This document shows positions 12,201 to 21,513 of a stretch of 51,679 bases of DNA, in pieces. The DNA is from Cochliopodium minus. Lineage: Eukaryota > Discosea > Himatismenida > Cochliopodiidae. Each line of letters begins with the position of its first letter. Within the stretch, counting starts at the first letter, position 1. Under the pieces are notes generated by a model. That model worked only from the letters and a program-made list of their open reading frames with translations, did not search any database and was not told the origin of the DNA. The DNA lies in assembly GCA_024220525.1 (NCBI GenBank), contig JAMYWO010000277.1:1-51679 (forward strand), given 5' to 3'. The position numbers were made by a program, and so were the translations under genes.

Positions 12201-13611
12201 AGGGAAACAATTTGAACAGAAAACAAAAGGTCAAGCTTTTGTTGTGAAGAAACAATACCTTTCTCAGAATTAGAGAGAAGATCTTGTACTTCTTCAGGGT
12301 ATCGTAAATTAGAAACAATAAATTCTAATAATCCTTCTTCATTTGCTTTTTTTTGAGCATAACTTGACCGAAATATCATGGAACCGAATGTGGATAAAAC
12401 AACCAAAAAAAACTCATTCAACATTTTCTCATCAATGATCGTTTGGGTTTGAGTTGATCTTATGTTCTTCAAAAAAATGAGGGTATCTGTTTTTAAAAAA
12501 AAAATCAATATTCAAGAATTTATAATCAAATATAAAACATTTCATATAAAATATTTAATAAATAAAAAAATATAATAATAATTGCAAATGGAATCAATAA
12601 AATTTTTGATTACCTCTAATGGTTCCCATTAGTCCAGATTTCAAACATATTTTTTGAAATTGTTGGCAAATTTTCATTTCTTCTTCAATTAATTTGATTT
12701 GCTCCTGATTTCCTTGATGAAATACAAACCAAGAAGAATAGGGATTAATGATGTTGGAAATGGTTTGATAAGAATTTGCCAATAAAATCAAAAGATATTC
12801 AAAAGATTCTTTTATGTATTTTTTTTCTTCAGTAATTTTGGATAGATTCTTTAATTTTGTTGTGGATTCTTTGATTATTTGCATGAAGATGACCATAAAT
12901 TCGAAATGAGTAAATATTTCTATATTGAACATGGATCTGGATAAAAAATTGAGGAGATATGAAAAATGGATTTCCAATGATGGCTTTGTATCTGGTGATA
13001 TATTATTGATTGCTATATTTCAAGGTAATAAGTGAGAAAATTTGAAAAATATTAAAAGTGTTTACATTCAAATACTTCGAGTGTTAATCTTAATATGAAA
13101 TCAGTATTGAATTTTTCCAGGTCTATAGAATCAAAGATTCTGGGGATAGAGTATAATTTTGAAATGTTTATTTGATCTTGGAAGAACTTTCCATTAAAAT
13201 CTTCATTCCATTTCTCAAAATCGGGATTTGCTGAACGTAATAGAAAATCCAATCTTATTTTCATTATTGATAATTCTTCATTCTGTAATTAAAAATAGGA
13301 GAAAATAAATAATTTATATATTCAAATTATTCTTTTACTTGATTGATAGTTTTGCAAAGTAAATCCCAATGATGTTTTATTTGTTTTTCATATTCACTAT
13401 TTCTATAAATTTAATAAATTAATAAGGAAATGGTTTGTTAGATAAAATTTTTTGAATACATATCCTGATTGAATAAGGGAAAGCATTTTCTTCTATCCAA
13501 CAAAAGATTTTCCAAAACTTCAATATTTTTGTTTTCGAATGCCTGTCTTGTATTCTTTTTCTCTTGTTTCTTTTTCCCAAAAGAAAATATATCATTTATG
13601 AATTTCTTCAT
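3184..13611 (-). CDS. BEACH-domain giant protein (LYST/neurobeachin/Lvs class), BEACH domain cut short
   Basis: About 17 exons encode roughly 2,800 residues. The start at 13611 ([16 protein letters not shown]) is the first in-frame ATG and splices well into 13.4 and 13.3 kb exons. A long helical/ARM-like region follows. The large exon (about 9.7-6.4 kb) carries a concanavalin-A-like (LamG-type) domain at 9.3-8.7 kb ([31 protein letters not shown]), typical of BEACH proteins. Next come acidic low-complexity linkers, a PH-BEACH domain (4.45-4.2 kb, [20 protein letters not shown]) and the start of [90 protein letters not shown]. After [10 protein letters not shown] a GT donor occurs (3221), but no exon with the rest of BEACH or WD40 repeats exists before the GH5 gene. 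BEACH proteins act in lysosome, contractile vacuole and membrane trafficking. The family is certain; which paralogue is not. Confidence 0.9.
4905..5008 (-). repeat. Coding minisatellite (12-bp unit, Asn-Lys-Asp-Asn)
   Basis: Inside the BEACH gene a 12-base unit is repeated about eight times, read on the minus strand as [12 protein letters not shown], between the GH5-side PH-BEACH exon and the helical region. It is a low-complexity linker, likely length-variable between strains. Confidence 0.85.
5587..5735. repeat. Intronic hexamer microsatellite (AAAATT)n
   Basis: About 24 tandem copies of a six-base AAAATT unit, with three early AAAACT variants, fill an intron of the BEACH gene between the exons ending near 5760 and starting near 5586. 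Non-coding; no stops-free frame of meaning. Confidence 0.9.
6520..6740 (-). repeat. Coding KSDN(E/D) repeats in the BEACH protein
   Basis: The minus strand of the large BEACH exon encodes about ten copies of a Lys-Ser-Asp-Asn-Glu/Asp motif (for example [18 protein letters not shown]) of irregular spacing. The unit is acidic and serine-containing, so a phosphorylated, disordered linker between the ConA-like region and the PH-BEACH module is plausible (inference). Confidence 0.8.
11100..11330 (-). repeat. Coding Asn/Val/Glu-rich repeat tract in the BEACH protein
   Basis: The minus strand carries degenerate NHENNVN/NVNNENN units in the 12.05-10.9 kb exon. A second Asn-rich run ([19 protein letters not shown]) lies at about 11.64-11.72 kb. 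Asn-rich runs of this kind are common in AT-rich protist proteomes. They do not break the frame. Confidence 0.75.
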
Positions 13612-13844
13612 TCAATTTTTTTTTAATTCCATAATTACAATTTTGAAATCATCACCAATCTTCCCATGTGCAATTTTAAAGAGAGTCATTACTCAAAATT
13701 GTAATTGTCAAATTTAATTGAAATTTTTTATTCATACTCAAGCAAAGCATAAATGAATTCTTATCTATTCACATCTTTACTTTTTGAATCATATATTTTA
13801 ATATTTAAATGAAGAAAAATAAAAAAAATTGAAAAATAAAATAA

Positions 13845-14221
13845 ATGAAAAAAATTTCTCAAATCATTTTGGATTCCTCCAAAAATTCCTCAAGAGCAAA
13901 GATGAACAAATCCACATCTGAAAATATTGCTAGAGATTTGATTGAGTCATGGAAACAAGAGCTTGCACAAAATGGAAAATTTACTATTGGTGGATTTGGT
14001 TCCTTTCATGTCAAGTAAATTAACATCAATATATGATTTTTATATCCTTTATAAATTATTTTTATAGAAATAGAAAAGCATCCACAAGAATTCTTCAAGT
14101 TGGACCTAGAAAGGGTGATCAAATCCAAATTCCTTCAAAGAATACCATCAGATTCAAATCGGGAAAATCCTTGAAAGCTTCTGTTCAAGATTATAATGTC
14201 AAGATAAAATCTGATAATTAA
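13845..14221 (+). CDS. HU/IHF-family bacterial-type DNA-binding protein with an intron
   Basis: Two exons, 13845-14014 and 14068-14221, joined by a 53-nt GT-AG intron, give about 107 residues, close to the 90-100 of HU. The N-terminal half has the helical dimerisation part (SENIARDLIESWKQELAQNG), then the HU landmark GGFGSFHVKNR that opens the beta-arm. The arm (KASTRILQVGPRKGDQIQIP) and the closing FKSGKSLKASVQ helix match GFGSFxVxxR, IxIPxxxxxxFKxGKxLK of HU/IHF. HU bends DNA and compacts bacterial, plastid and some protist genomes. No obvious organelle presequence precedes the fold (MKKISQIILDSSKNSSRAKM is short and only mildly basic), so nuclear, mitochondrial or other location is open. 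It is divergent from the BEACH gene, sharing a 233-bp upstream region. Confidence 0.85.
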
Positions 14222-14456
14222 TTCACAATTTTGGAATATAATTAAATACATTTGCAACATCTTATATTATATATTGCTTTATATAAAATATTGCCATCAT
14301 GATAGAAAATATGTCCAGCTAATTATTTTTTATAAATATTTATTAACTAATCTGTATAGTGGATTGTTGTTTGATACATCCTATTTAAGTTACATAATTA
14401 ATTTTTAATTGTTTGATTTTGATTATACAAATTGTTTTGAAGAAAACTTTGGTTTT

Positions 14457-16281
14457 TTAAAGATTATATAAATGCTCAAATTTTCCTGTTTTCTTCAGCT
14501 GAATATTCCAAGGAGAATTCGAAGTTGGAGAATCACCCTTAGTATCAGAAGAAGAAGAGTCATTAAACTTTGTATTACTCGAAAAGTAAACGACTGACTC
14601 AGATCTACGAAAATCTTTTAAAGTAGCACTTTTGTTTTTATTCCCATTTTTGTTAAGCTTTACTTTAGGCTTGATACCACTATTATTGAACTTTTCAATA
14701 AGTTTTTCTGTACTAAGGCGGCTTTTTGGTGACACAGTGGAAACTTTTTCTAATTTTGATTGATTTAGTTTGTTGGTATCATTTTCAGATGTTTTTTTGT
14801 TTGGTGGTGATCTAAAAGATGAAATTAGATTAAAATAAAAAACAACTAATAGCAATTTAAATTACAAGGGTTCTGGTTTTTCAACCAAATCTTTTTGAAG
14901 AGAAACAATCTCTTTATTTTGTTGTAAAATTTTTGAATTAAGCTTTTCATTTGTTTCTTGCAGGTTAAGTATCTCCGTATCTAAGGAAAAAAAAGGATAA
15001 AATAAATAGAAAAACAAAAGAATTTTTTAAAATAAAACCTTTTTGTTGGATTAACTTATCTTTTCTTGAAATAATAGTTTTATATTTCTCCTCCAAGATT
15101 AGCAAACTGTTATTGAGATGGTTGGTTTGCTCGTGTTGATCCCCCTTTTGTAGTTGCAAGCGTATCTGAAGAGACAGTTCATTCTTCTTTCTCTCTTCGT
15201 TTAGTTCTTTGGTGAGCTCTTTCAACTGAAGCTTTAGTTTTTCTGTTTCATACTTTTCATTATTTTTTTCATCGCTGAGTAAGAAAGAAGATTAAATTGA
15301 ATTAATAATAGGAAGGAAAAAATAAAAAAATTTGCATTAAATTTTCTAATTTATCTTGTTTCTCATTGGATAGTGATAATGAATTTTCTTTCAGATGATT
15401 TTCTTTGAATGAAAGAGAATTATCATCAAATACAGATTCAGATACATCATCCATGGTCCTATCACCAGATACATTCAACAATTCGATATCCTTTAAAACT
15501 ATTTCTTTAATTTCTCGATCAGATTTCTCCAAAATATCCAATTCAGAGATTGATTGATTTTCCCCCGAAGAGGTTGTTTCACTTCGTGATTTCTCCAATG
15601 ATTCGATATTGTTTTCATTTTTTAATATTTTTACATATGTGGATGGAAATTGCCCATAATTATCTTTGCTTTCTCCTATTGAAAATTTTTTTCAGAATTA
15701 ATTATGCTCCATATAATTTGGATCAATTTATTAAATGCTATAGAGAAAATTATCATAATATCATTGTAATAGATCAAATTTGATCCTTTATAGGATTTTT
15801 ACAAACAAATTTTCATTGTTTTGATAATAAATTTTGAAAAGAAATTTATCAATTTATTTTATAAATCACAATTTGTATGTTTACATGGAAACAAGATTGT
15901 TATGATTAATTTAGTATGGAGAATTAATTCTTTGATATCAAAGATTTTTTCTTTTTAATGCATGATTTAATTTACCTGTCCACCACCCTGAAAGATGTCT
16001 ATCATATATGATGATAATATCTCCTTTTTTCAAAGGTATATCAGTTTTTTCTTGTGGAATGTAATTATATAGAACTATAGCTTGGATACATTCCACTTTT
16101 TTCTTTTTATCTTTTTTTTTGAGATGGAATTCTTTTATATCATCACATCCCAATGATCCAAACGATTTTTTGAATCTTTTTTTGGTTTTCTGATATTTTA
16201 TACAGTGGGTAATTAAATTAATTTGATAAAAATTGATACTGATAGAAAGAGGGAATAGTATACCTTTAATAAAATGGACAT
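14457..16281 (-). CDS. SH3-domain coiled-coil protein
   Basis: About six exons. The short first exon (MSILLK, start 16281) splices into a basic segment and then an SH3 domain: the ALYDY-like IVLYNYIPQEKTDIPLKKGD, the RHLSGWWTG tryptophan pair and, after an intron near 15.97-15.67 kb, the closing YGQFPSTYVKIL. A Ser/Glu/Asp-rich stretch follows (15.6-15.3 kb). Then come heptad-like coiled coils (KLKLQLKELTKELNEERKK; LEEKYKTIISRKDKLIQQK; LQETNEKLNSKILQQNKEIV) and a basic, Ser/Pro-rich tail ending at 14457. SH3 domains bind proline-rich ligands, so an actin or endocytic scaffold is plausible but unproven. Named family not recognised. Confidence 0.8.
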
Positions 16282-16362
16282 TGATTAAAAAAATCTGGGT
16301 TGTTGTCAAAACTTGATTTTTTTTTTATTATAAAATTGAATAATTTCACAAAAAAACAAATT

Positions 16363-17525
16363 TTAATTTTCTGGATCTTTATCAATTTCAAGTTGCTCTT
16401 GGGGAATTTTTTTAACAAGTAAATCTGTGTTTTCTTGATACAAATTGTTTGCAGCGTTGTAAATGAGCAGACCCAAAACGGAAAGTCCCAAAGCAATAAA
16501 GTAAAATACAGAAGGAGGATCATGAAAGATATATATACTAATGATGACCGAATAAGCATCTGAAGTGAGAAGAGAGATGTTAAAAAAAGCGGCAGAAGAA
16601 ATTCTCATCATGGTGGGAACTGTAATGTACATTAAAAACAAACAAAAACCAAAACCCAGTATCAACAGGATCACTTGCCATGACCAAGTGATAGACATCC
16701 ATTTCTTTCGCTCAAAGATGATCATCTGAGAAAAACCAAAAATACATCCAAAAAAACCGATAAAACTGAGATATTCTGTTCTTTTGTACTGTGAAACTAA
16801 CTTTTCTTGTCCCACATTACTAATACTATATAACAATGAACTTAATAAACAGAGACAATCTCCCAAAAGGGGATTGGGTGCTTTACTGTTGTTATTTTTT
16901 TTTGTGAGATAATCTCCTAGTACCAGCATTCCAATACCTGATATCCCCAGTGCAGCACCAACCACGTGAAACACTTTGAATTTTGTTTTTAAAATAAAAT
17001 AAGATAAAATCATTACGCACGGGATTGTGAAACAATCCAACAACATTATGCTTGTGATTGATGTATATTGATAAGCCAATACGACAATAAAATTTGCTTC
17101 GAAATCCACAATCGCTAAACATATATAAATAATTCCTCGTTTCTTGAAAATTTCGAATATTGTTAAATCTCCATCCTTAATTATGAAATCCTCTTTTGTT
17201 TCTTTTTTATCTTCTTCCGATTGATCATTATCAAATGATTCGTATTTTTTGTTTATCCTCTCCTTTCTATTATCATGCCACAAATATATCAAGAAAAAAG
17301 ATAATAAGAAATAATTAAGAAAAGATTGTGTAGTGGGGATATTGATTGAATAATTTGATGCCAAAAGAGAAGAAGTTAATCCAGTCCCAGCTATTAATAT
17401 TGATATTATTTGTCCTAGGGTATATCTTTATTATAAAAAAATTCCTCTTTTGATTATTTTTTAGTGATCAAACCCAAAAAAATCCCATTTATTTGTTTCC
17501 TATTGGGTAAAAATCTTCTCAACAT
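16363..17525 (-). CDS. SLC35F1/F2-type (DUF914) solute transporter
   Basis: A multi-pass membrane protein of the drug/metabolite transporter superfamily with about ten hydrophobic segments. Family features are the N-terminal helix TLGQIISILIAGTGLTSSLL, the acidic loop between helices 2 and 3, FEANFIVVLAYQYTSITSIM, LLGDCLCLLSSLLYSISNVG and the last helices SVFYFIALGLSVLGLLIYNA. This matches SLC35F1/F2/F6-like proteins of endomembranes, whose substrates are mostly unknown. The main exon is 17.42-16.36 kb; a short first exon beginning at 17525 (MLRRFLPNRKQINGIF) lies just downstream of a poly(A) tract. The two exons join in frame only if the T run near 17.48 kb has one more T than written, so either the splice site is different or the consensus is one base short. 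The family is well supported; the 5' end is not. Confidence 0.8.
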
Positions 17526-17694
17526 ACAACTGATCCCTTTTTTTTTTTTTTTTTTTTTTTTCAAAGGGAAGGAATTAACAAATTCGACAAAACAATATAA
17601 TATAAATGTAATGATTGAATTTTAGGTTTTATAGAAGAGAATCTCGTTTTTCAAAAGTAAAAATTGATTTAATCTTTTTATTAATTACATATAT

Positions 17695-18215
17695 TCATTT
17701 ATTTTCCAAGGGAACTGCATTGACAACCTCGAATTGTATCAATATACATGATTCCGTAAGGGGAAATGCATCTAAAAAGTAATCAGCAATTATAAGGATT
17801 AATTAACTATAAACATTTACGAATTTCTATATCTAATTTCTTTCCATCTCTATTCATATAAGTTATAACCTTTTGATATTTTTGATTTAAAATAACATCT
17901 CTGTACATCATGGCAACTTTTGGATCAAGATCAGGAAAACAATCAAATAATTTCCTTCCTATTTCAAATTCCTTTTTTTCAAATATATTGGTCACATTAT
18001 TTGTTTCCAAATTCCCTAATTTTTATTAAAAAGAAGTAAATTTCCATATTCAAATTTGAAAGTTTTATTCTCATACTATATTTTAAAGTGAAACTTAATA
18101 GATCATTTTTATCTTGCATTTCCCATACAATTATTGAAATTGATAATGAATCTATTATTTTTTTTAGCAATTCTACTTTCTCTTTTAGTACTTCTATTTC
18201 TTTATCATTTTCTTT

Positions 18216-18218
<3 letters not shown>
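17695..18218 (-). CDS. Small single-PAS-domain protein, copy A
   Basis: At least three exons: 18218 to about 18075, about 18010-17823 and about 17768-17695. A short N-terminal coiled coil (DKEIEVLKEKVELLKKIIDS) leads into a PAS fold: SISIIVWEMQDKNDLLSFTL, then FEIGRKLFDCFPDLDPKVAM, MYRDVILNQKYQKVITYMNR, and the final strand AFPLTESCILIQFEVVNAV. PAS domains sense small ligands, redox or light, or dimerise; here no kinase, cyclase or DNA-binding output domain is attached. It lies 55 bp behind copy B on the same strand with the same exon plan, so it is a tandem duplicate. The ATG directly abuts a 45-base A run (minus strand). Confidence 0.65.

Positions 18219-18262
<44 letters not shown>
18218..18262. 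repeat. T45 homopolymer between the two PAS genes
   Basis: Forty-five uninterrupted T on the plus strand, that is A45 on the minus strand, lie between the stop region of PAS copy B and the ATG of copy A, and form nearly all of the 55-bp intergenic space. Confidence 0.95.
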
Positions 18263-18263
<1 letters not shown>

Positions 18264-18272
18264 TAAAAATAT

Positions 18273-18820
18273 TTAATTATAATTGTTTTTTATTTGAATA
18301 TCATTGCTTGAATTTGATTTTTCCACAACAGAAAATTGAGCAAGAACATGCTTTTCATCCAATGGGAATGCATCTTTTGAAAATTTATTTAGAAAAAAAA
18401 ATTAAAAGATCTTTTAATTTTTATTACGTATTTCAAATTTTAAAAATTCATCTTGATTTATTTTCATTTTGGTTTCATTTTTGTTATATTTCTTTTGGAG
18501 CACAGTTTGTCTATACATCTCCACAATATCTTTTTGCAAATTAGGGACAACTTCAAATATATTCTTTCCAACATATAAATCTTTTCTCTCTGGTAATAAT
18601 ACCTTGTCAAGTTGTTTTTCTGACTCTGTATTATCTTTTTTAAAATTAATACTTGTTATGGAATTTTTTTTTTGAATAGGTAAGTACAATATTTCAAAAT
18701 AAAAGATGATGAATCATTTTTATCTGTTAATTCCCATACTACAATTGGCAATGAAAATGAATCCACAATCTTTTCATACAATCTAATTTCCTCCAATAAT
18801 TTTTCCTTTTTATCATTCAT
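18273..18820 (-). CDS. Small single-PAS-domain protein, copy B
   Basis: Paralogue of the neighbouring PAS gene. Start 18820: MNDKKEKLLEEIRLYEKIVD, then the PAS opening FSLPIVVWELTDKNDSSSFI. The middle exon carries KDLYVGKNIFEVVPNLQKDI, and the last exon HAFPLDEKHVLAQFSVVEK with a longer tail ending at 18273. The last splice junction (ATA C|GT ... AAAAG|ATGCA) has the same phase as copy A. The junction between the first and second exon (about 18685-18640) could not be settled because several AG acceptors give stops. Function unknown beyond a PAS sensor or adaptor fold. Confidence 0.6.
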
Positions 18821-19163
18821 AATTGTGACGATGGATTTTTTAACGATTTTTTATTTAATTTAAGCTTCAATATTCGTACGGAAACAAATCTGGTATTCCA
18901 TTTTTTGATTGAATTATTGTTCATATACTGGTATAGTCTTTTTTTGAATTTTATAAACTTCTTTTTCTTTTTCAAATTTAAAAAAAATATTATAATAAAT
19001 AACATCTATTATGATAAATTTTTTTTGAGAAACAATTTGGATTTGGATTTTTGATATATGTTAATTCTTATTTCCATTTCAACAACCTAATACCAACCAA
19101 TAAAATATAATTAAAAAATTTATATTATTTTCAAAAATAAAATAAAAAAAAATCAAATTCATT
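18821..19163. other. Intergenic region without a recognisable gene
   Basis: Divergent upstream space between PAS copy B (minus) and the secreted protein gene (plus). AT-rich, with short A and T runs and no open frame with family-like composition. It probably holds both promoters; no motif can be singled out. Confidence 0.6.
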
Positions 19164-19804
19164 ATGATGAAAGTAATTCTTGTTCTCTTGATCACCATTG
19201 CTATTGCATATGCTGCAACTCCTGCTCAACCAGTATTCCCATCTGCATTTAACGCAGAAGTCTCCAGATATAGAGGAGGACAAAGACCTGTAAAAAAAAA
19301 AATATATATTTCCTTCAAATATATCTGAAACCTTTTTTAATATAGGTCAAAGGTGAATGGTACTATAGCGTTTCTCTTAATGCAGAAAGATTTGATTTTG
19401 ATATGATTGATCACAATGACCAACCTGTTCATGAAGCATTTTATGCACTTCACAATGAATCTACCGGATACTTGATGACCACTGCTGGAGGAAGCTTCTC
19501 ATGCAAAAAATTTAACATTGGAACTAAAGTTTTTGTTCCATCTCTCACTGGATTCACTTATACTGGTTTGGATGTTGTCCAACTCAATATCCCAACTCCT
19601 GCATACAAATGGATTAACTCTAACCAATCTGAAGAACTCAGAGTTTACTATAATCAAGTTACTGCTCAAAATACTCCTGTGAGAGTTGATAGATCTATTG
19701 ATGGAAAAATTGATCAATTTACCTTCTGGGCTGTTAATGTAGGTGCTCAAGATATTACTTTGTTTCAAATCCCAGCACCTATCCGTAATAATCTTTGTCA
19801 ATGA
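19164..19804 (+). CDS. Small secreted protein, possibly ependymin-related fold
   Basis: Two exons, 19164-19289 and 19346-19804, joined in frame. The product of about 194 residues starts with a clear signal peptide (MMKVILVLLITIAIAYAA). The mature part is beta-strand-rich with few cysteines (SFSCKKF and the C-terminal NNLCQ). Its rhythm (an early GEWYYSVSLNAERFDF strand pair, STGYLMTTAGGSFSC, TGLDVVQLNIPTPAYKW, a YY-PVRVD strand pair, then TLFQIPAP and a terminal Cys) recalls ependymin-related/LolA-like lipid-binding beta folds. That assignment is tentative and rests on pattern only. Codon use is less extreme in A/T than its neighbours, as expected for a highly expressed gene. It is likely secreted or delivered to lysosomes. 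Confidence 0.75.
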
Positions 19805-20014
19805 TTATCTGAATTTGAATAAAATTTTTTAACCAAAAATTTTTTTATATATTTAATAATTATAATAATAGGAAAATTCTTTTGAGCTTTTTTAAATTAT
19901 AAACTGCAAATTTCTCAGTATGTTTAATTCCCATACAAAAGAATTCATTCTAACTATGGATTTTTTAAATGAAGGTTTTTTTCACATTAACCTCATTATA
20001 TTTAAAAAAAAAAA

Positions 20015-21316
20015 ATGAAAAACAAAATAATTTTGATTTTTTTATGTTTGTTCCTCATATCAAAATCTTTTGAAATTAAAATATCATCCAATGATCCATT
20101 TATATTTGAAAATTCAACGAGATTAATCTCACATCATTTAGGAAACATAATGATTGGAAATAAATTAAATGGCAAGATTGGAGAATGTATGGAAGAATTG
20201 ATAATAAAATATGAAAAAAATAATTTCTTTTTGAATAATAATCCAAACAAAATACCTGATTCCATTAATGGAATACAAATCTATATTAAAGGAAGATGTG
20301 ATACAGATCATATAGAAGAAATATTAAGAAATAAATTTTCAATCAATGCTTCTTATTTAAAATTTGGTGATTATATGAATGGGAAATTGTTATATCTTCC
20401 ACAAAATGAAAATTATACAAATGATTATCTCTTTGATTTGAAAAACAAATTGAATGAATTAGGACTTGATATATCTGATAATCTAAAATTTGAATATACT
20501 TTGTTGAATGAAGAAGAAACTGTTTTATTGGAAACATCATTTCAATCAATTTCAATTATAATCTCAGAAGAATATGATTATTCCATACTTAATCTCAAAA
20601 ATGGAGAATCAAGAAAAATAAAACTGTTTGAAAATGAATTAAAAGATACAAAAATCGAAAAAAAAAATGACACAAAAACCTTTAAAGCAGAGATTCAAAG
20701 AAGTATCAAAGAAAATGGATTTCACAAAATAATAGAAAATAAAATTTCTTTAAAAGAAAATCTTTCATTAATAACTATCAATGACAACAAAGATGGTAAG
20801 TCGAATTATTGTGAATTGAAAATATTAGAAAGATTTCCTGATTGCATTTTTGTGGATCCTTTTCAATTGAAAGAAATTTCTCGAATGAACCCTAATATCA
20901 CATTCACCAATTTCGGAGAGATAGATCTTGAAAAACCCTCCTCCATCACACCTCAGATTTATATGGAAGTTACCATCAAAAACATTTTTTCTTCTCCAAA
21001 TCTAATTGAGGAAATCTCCTATCCTATTCATTTCAGATATCTTGTTCCAAATTCTTCTCCTTACTTAAATGTTTTTATTTATTCTCCTTCTTATTTTATT
21101 TCATGTTCTCCTTCTTCTCTTCCTGATTCTCCCAATAAAAGTTTCACTCCTTTGTCCCACTCTTTTATTGATCCTATTGTGGTAGTTTTACCGACTGGTT
21201 TAGTTCATCACTCTGACATTGTCCGTTTTATGACCTTTTCTCTTCCTTTTCTTGCTTCTATTTTTGTTATATTTTTTATTTTTATTTATTCTGACAAAAA
21301 AATCAAAGATAATTAA
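20015..21316 (+). CDS. PIG-X/PBN1-like subunit of GPI mannosyltransferase I
   Basis: A single-exon type I membrane protein of 433 residues, with signal peptide (MKNKIILIFLCLFLISKSF), a long lumenal part and one C-terminal membrane helix (FSLPFLASIFVIFFIFIY) followed by a short basic tail. The PIG-X signature lies at about residues 340-370: PIHFRYLVPNSSPYLNVFIY followed by SPSYFISC, and then VVVLPTGLVHHSDIVRF just before the helix. PIG-X and yeast Pbn1 hold and stabilise the catalytic PIG-M in the endoplasmic reticulum, where the first mannose is added to the GPI anchor precursor. The family core is short; the lumenal 200 residues before it are hydrophilic, Lys/Glu/Asn-rich and not recognisable. 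The start follows an 11-base A run. Confidence 0.72.
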   Translation: MKNKIILIFLCLFLISKSFEIKISSNDPFIFENSTRLISHHLGNIMIGNKLNGKIGECMEELIIKYEKNNFFLNNNPNKIPDSINGIQIYIKGRCDTDHIEEILRNKFSINASYLKFGDYMNGKLLYLPQNENYTNDYLFDLKNKLNELGLDISDNLKFEYTLLNEEETVLLETSFQSISIIISEEYDYSILNLKNGESRKIKLFENELKDTKIEKKNDTKTFKAEIQRSIKENGFHKIIENKISLKENLSLITINDNKDGKSNYCELKILERFPDCIFVDPFQLKEISRMNPNITFTNFGEIDLEKPSSITPQIYMEVTIKNIFSSPNLIEEISYPIHFRYLVPNSSPYLNVFIYSPSYFISCSPSSLPDSPNKSFTPLSHSFIDPIVVVLPTGLVHHSDIVRFMTFSLPFLASIFVIFFIFIYSDKKIKDN

Positions 21317-21513
21317 AATTAATCAACATTTTGAACATTCTTTTAACATGGGATCTTTTGGGAGGATGTTTGGGGAATATGAAATCTTTTAATTTTTGAT
21401 TATTCTATCTAAATCTTGAGAAAAACAATAATCAAATTAAAAAATGTAAAAAGCCCGAAAAGAGCTCAACAAAGGGTTTGAAATATATAAAGAAAATTAA
21501 AAAAAAAATTGAA

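Noticed and set aside
18218-18262. T45 as the poly(A) tail of a retroposed gene copy
   Set aside because: Both PAS copies keep the same introns, so neither is a processed copy; no target-site duplication is visible.
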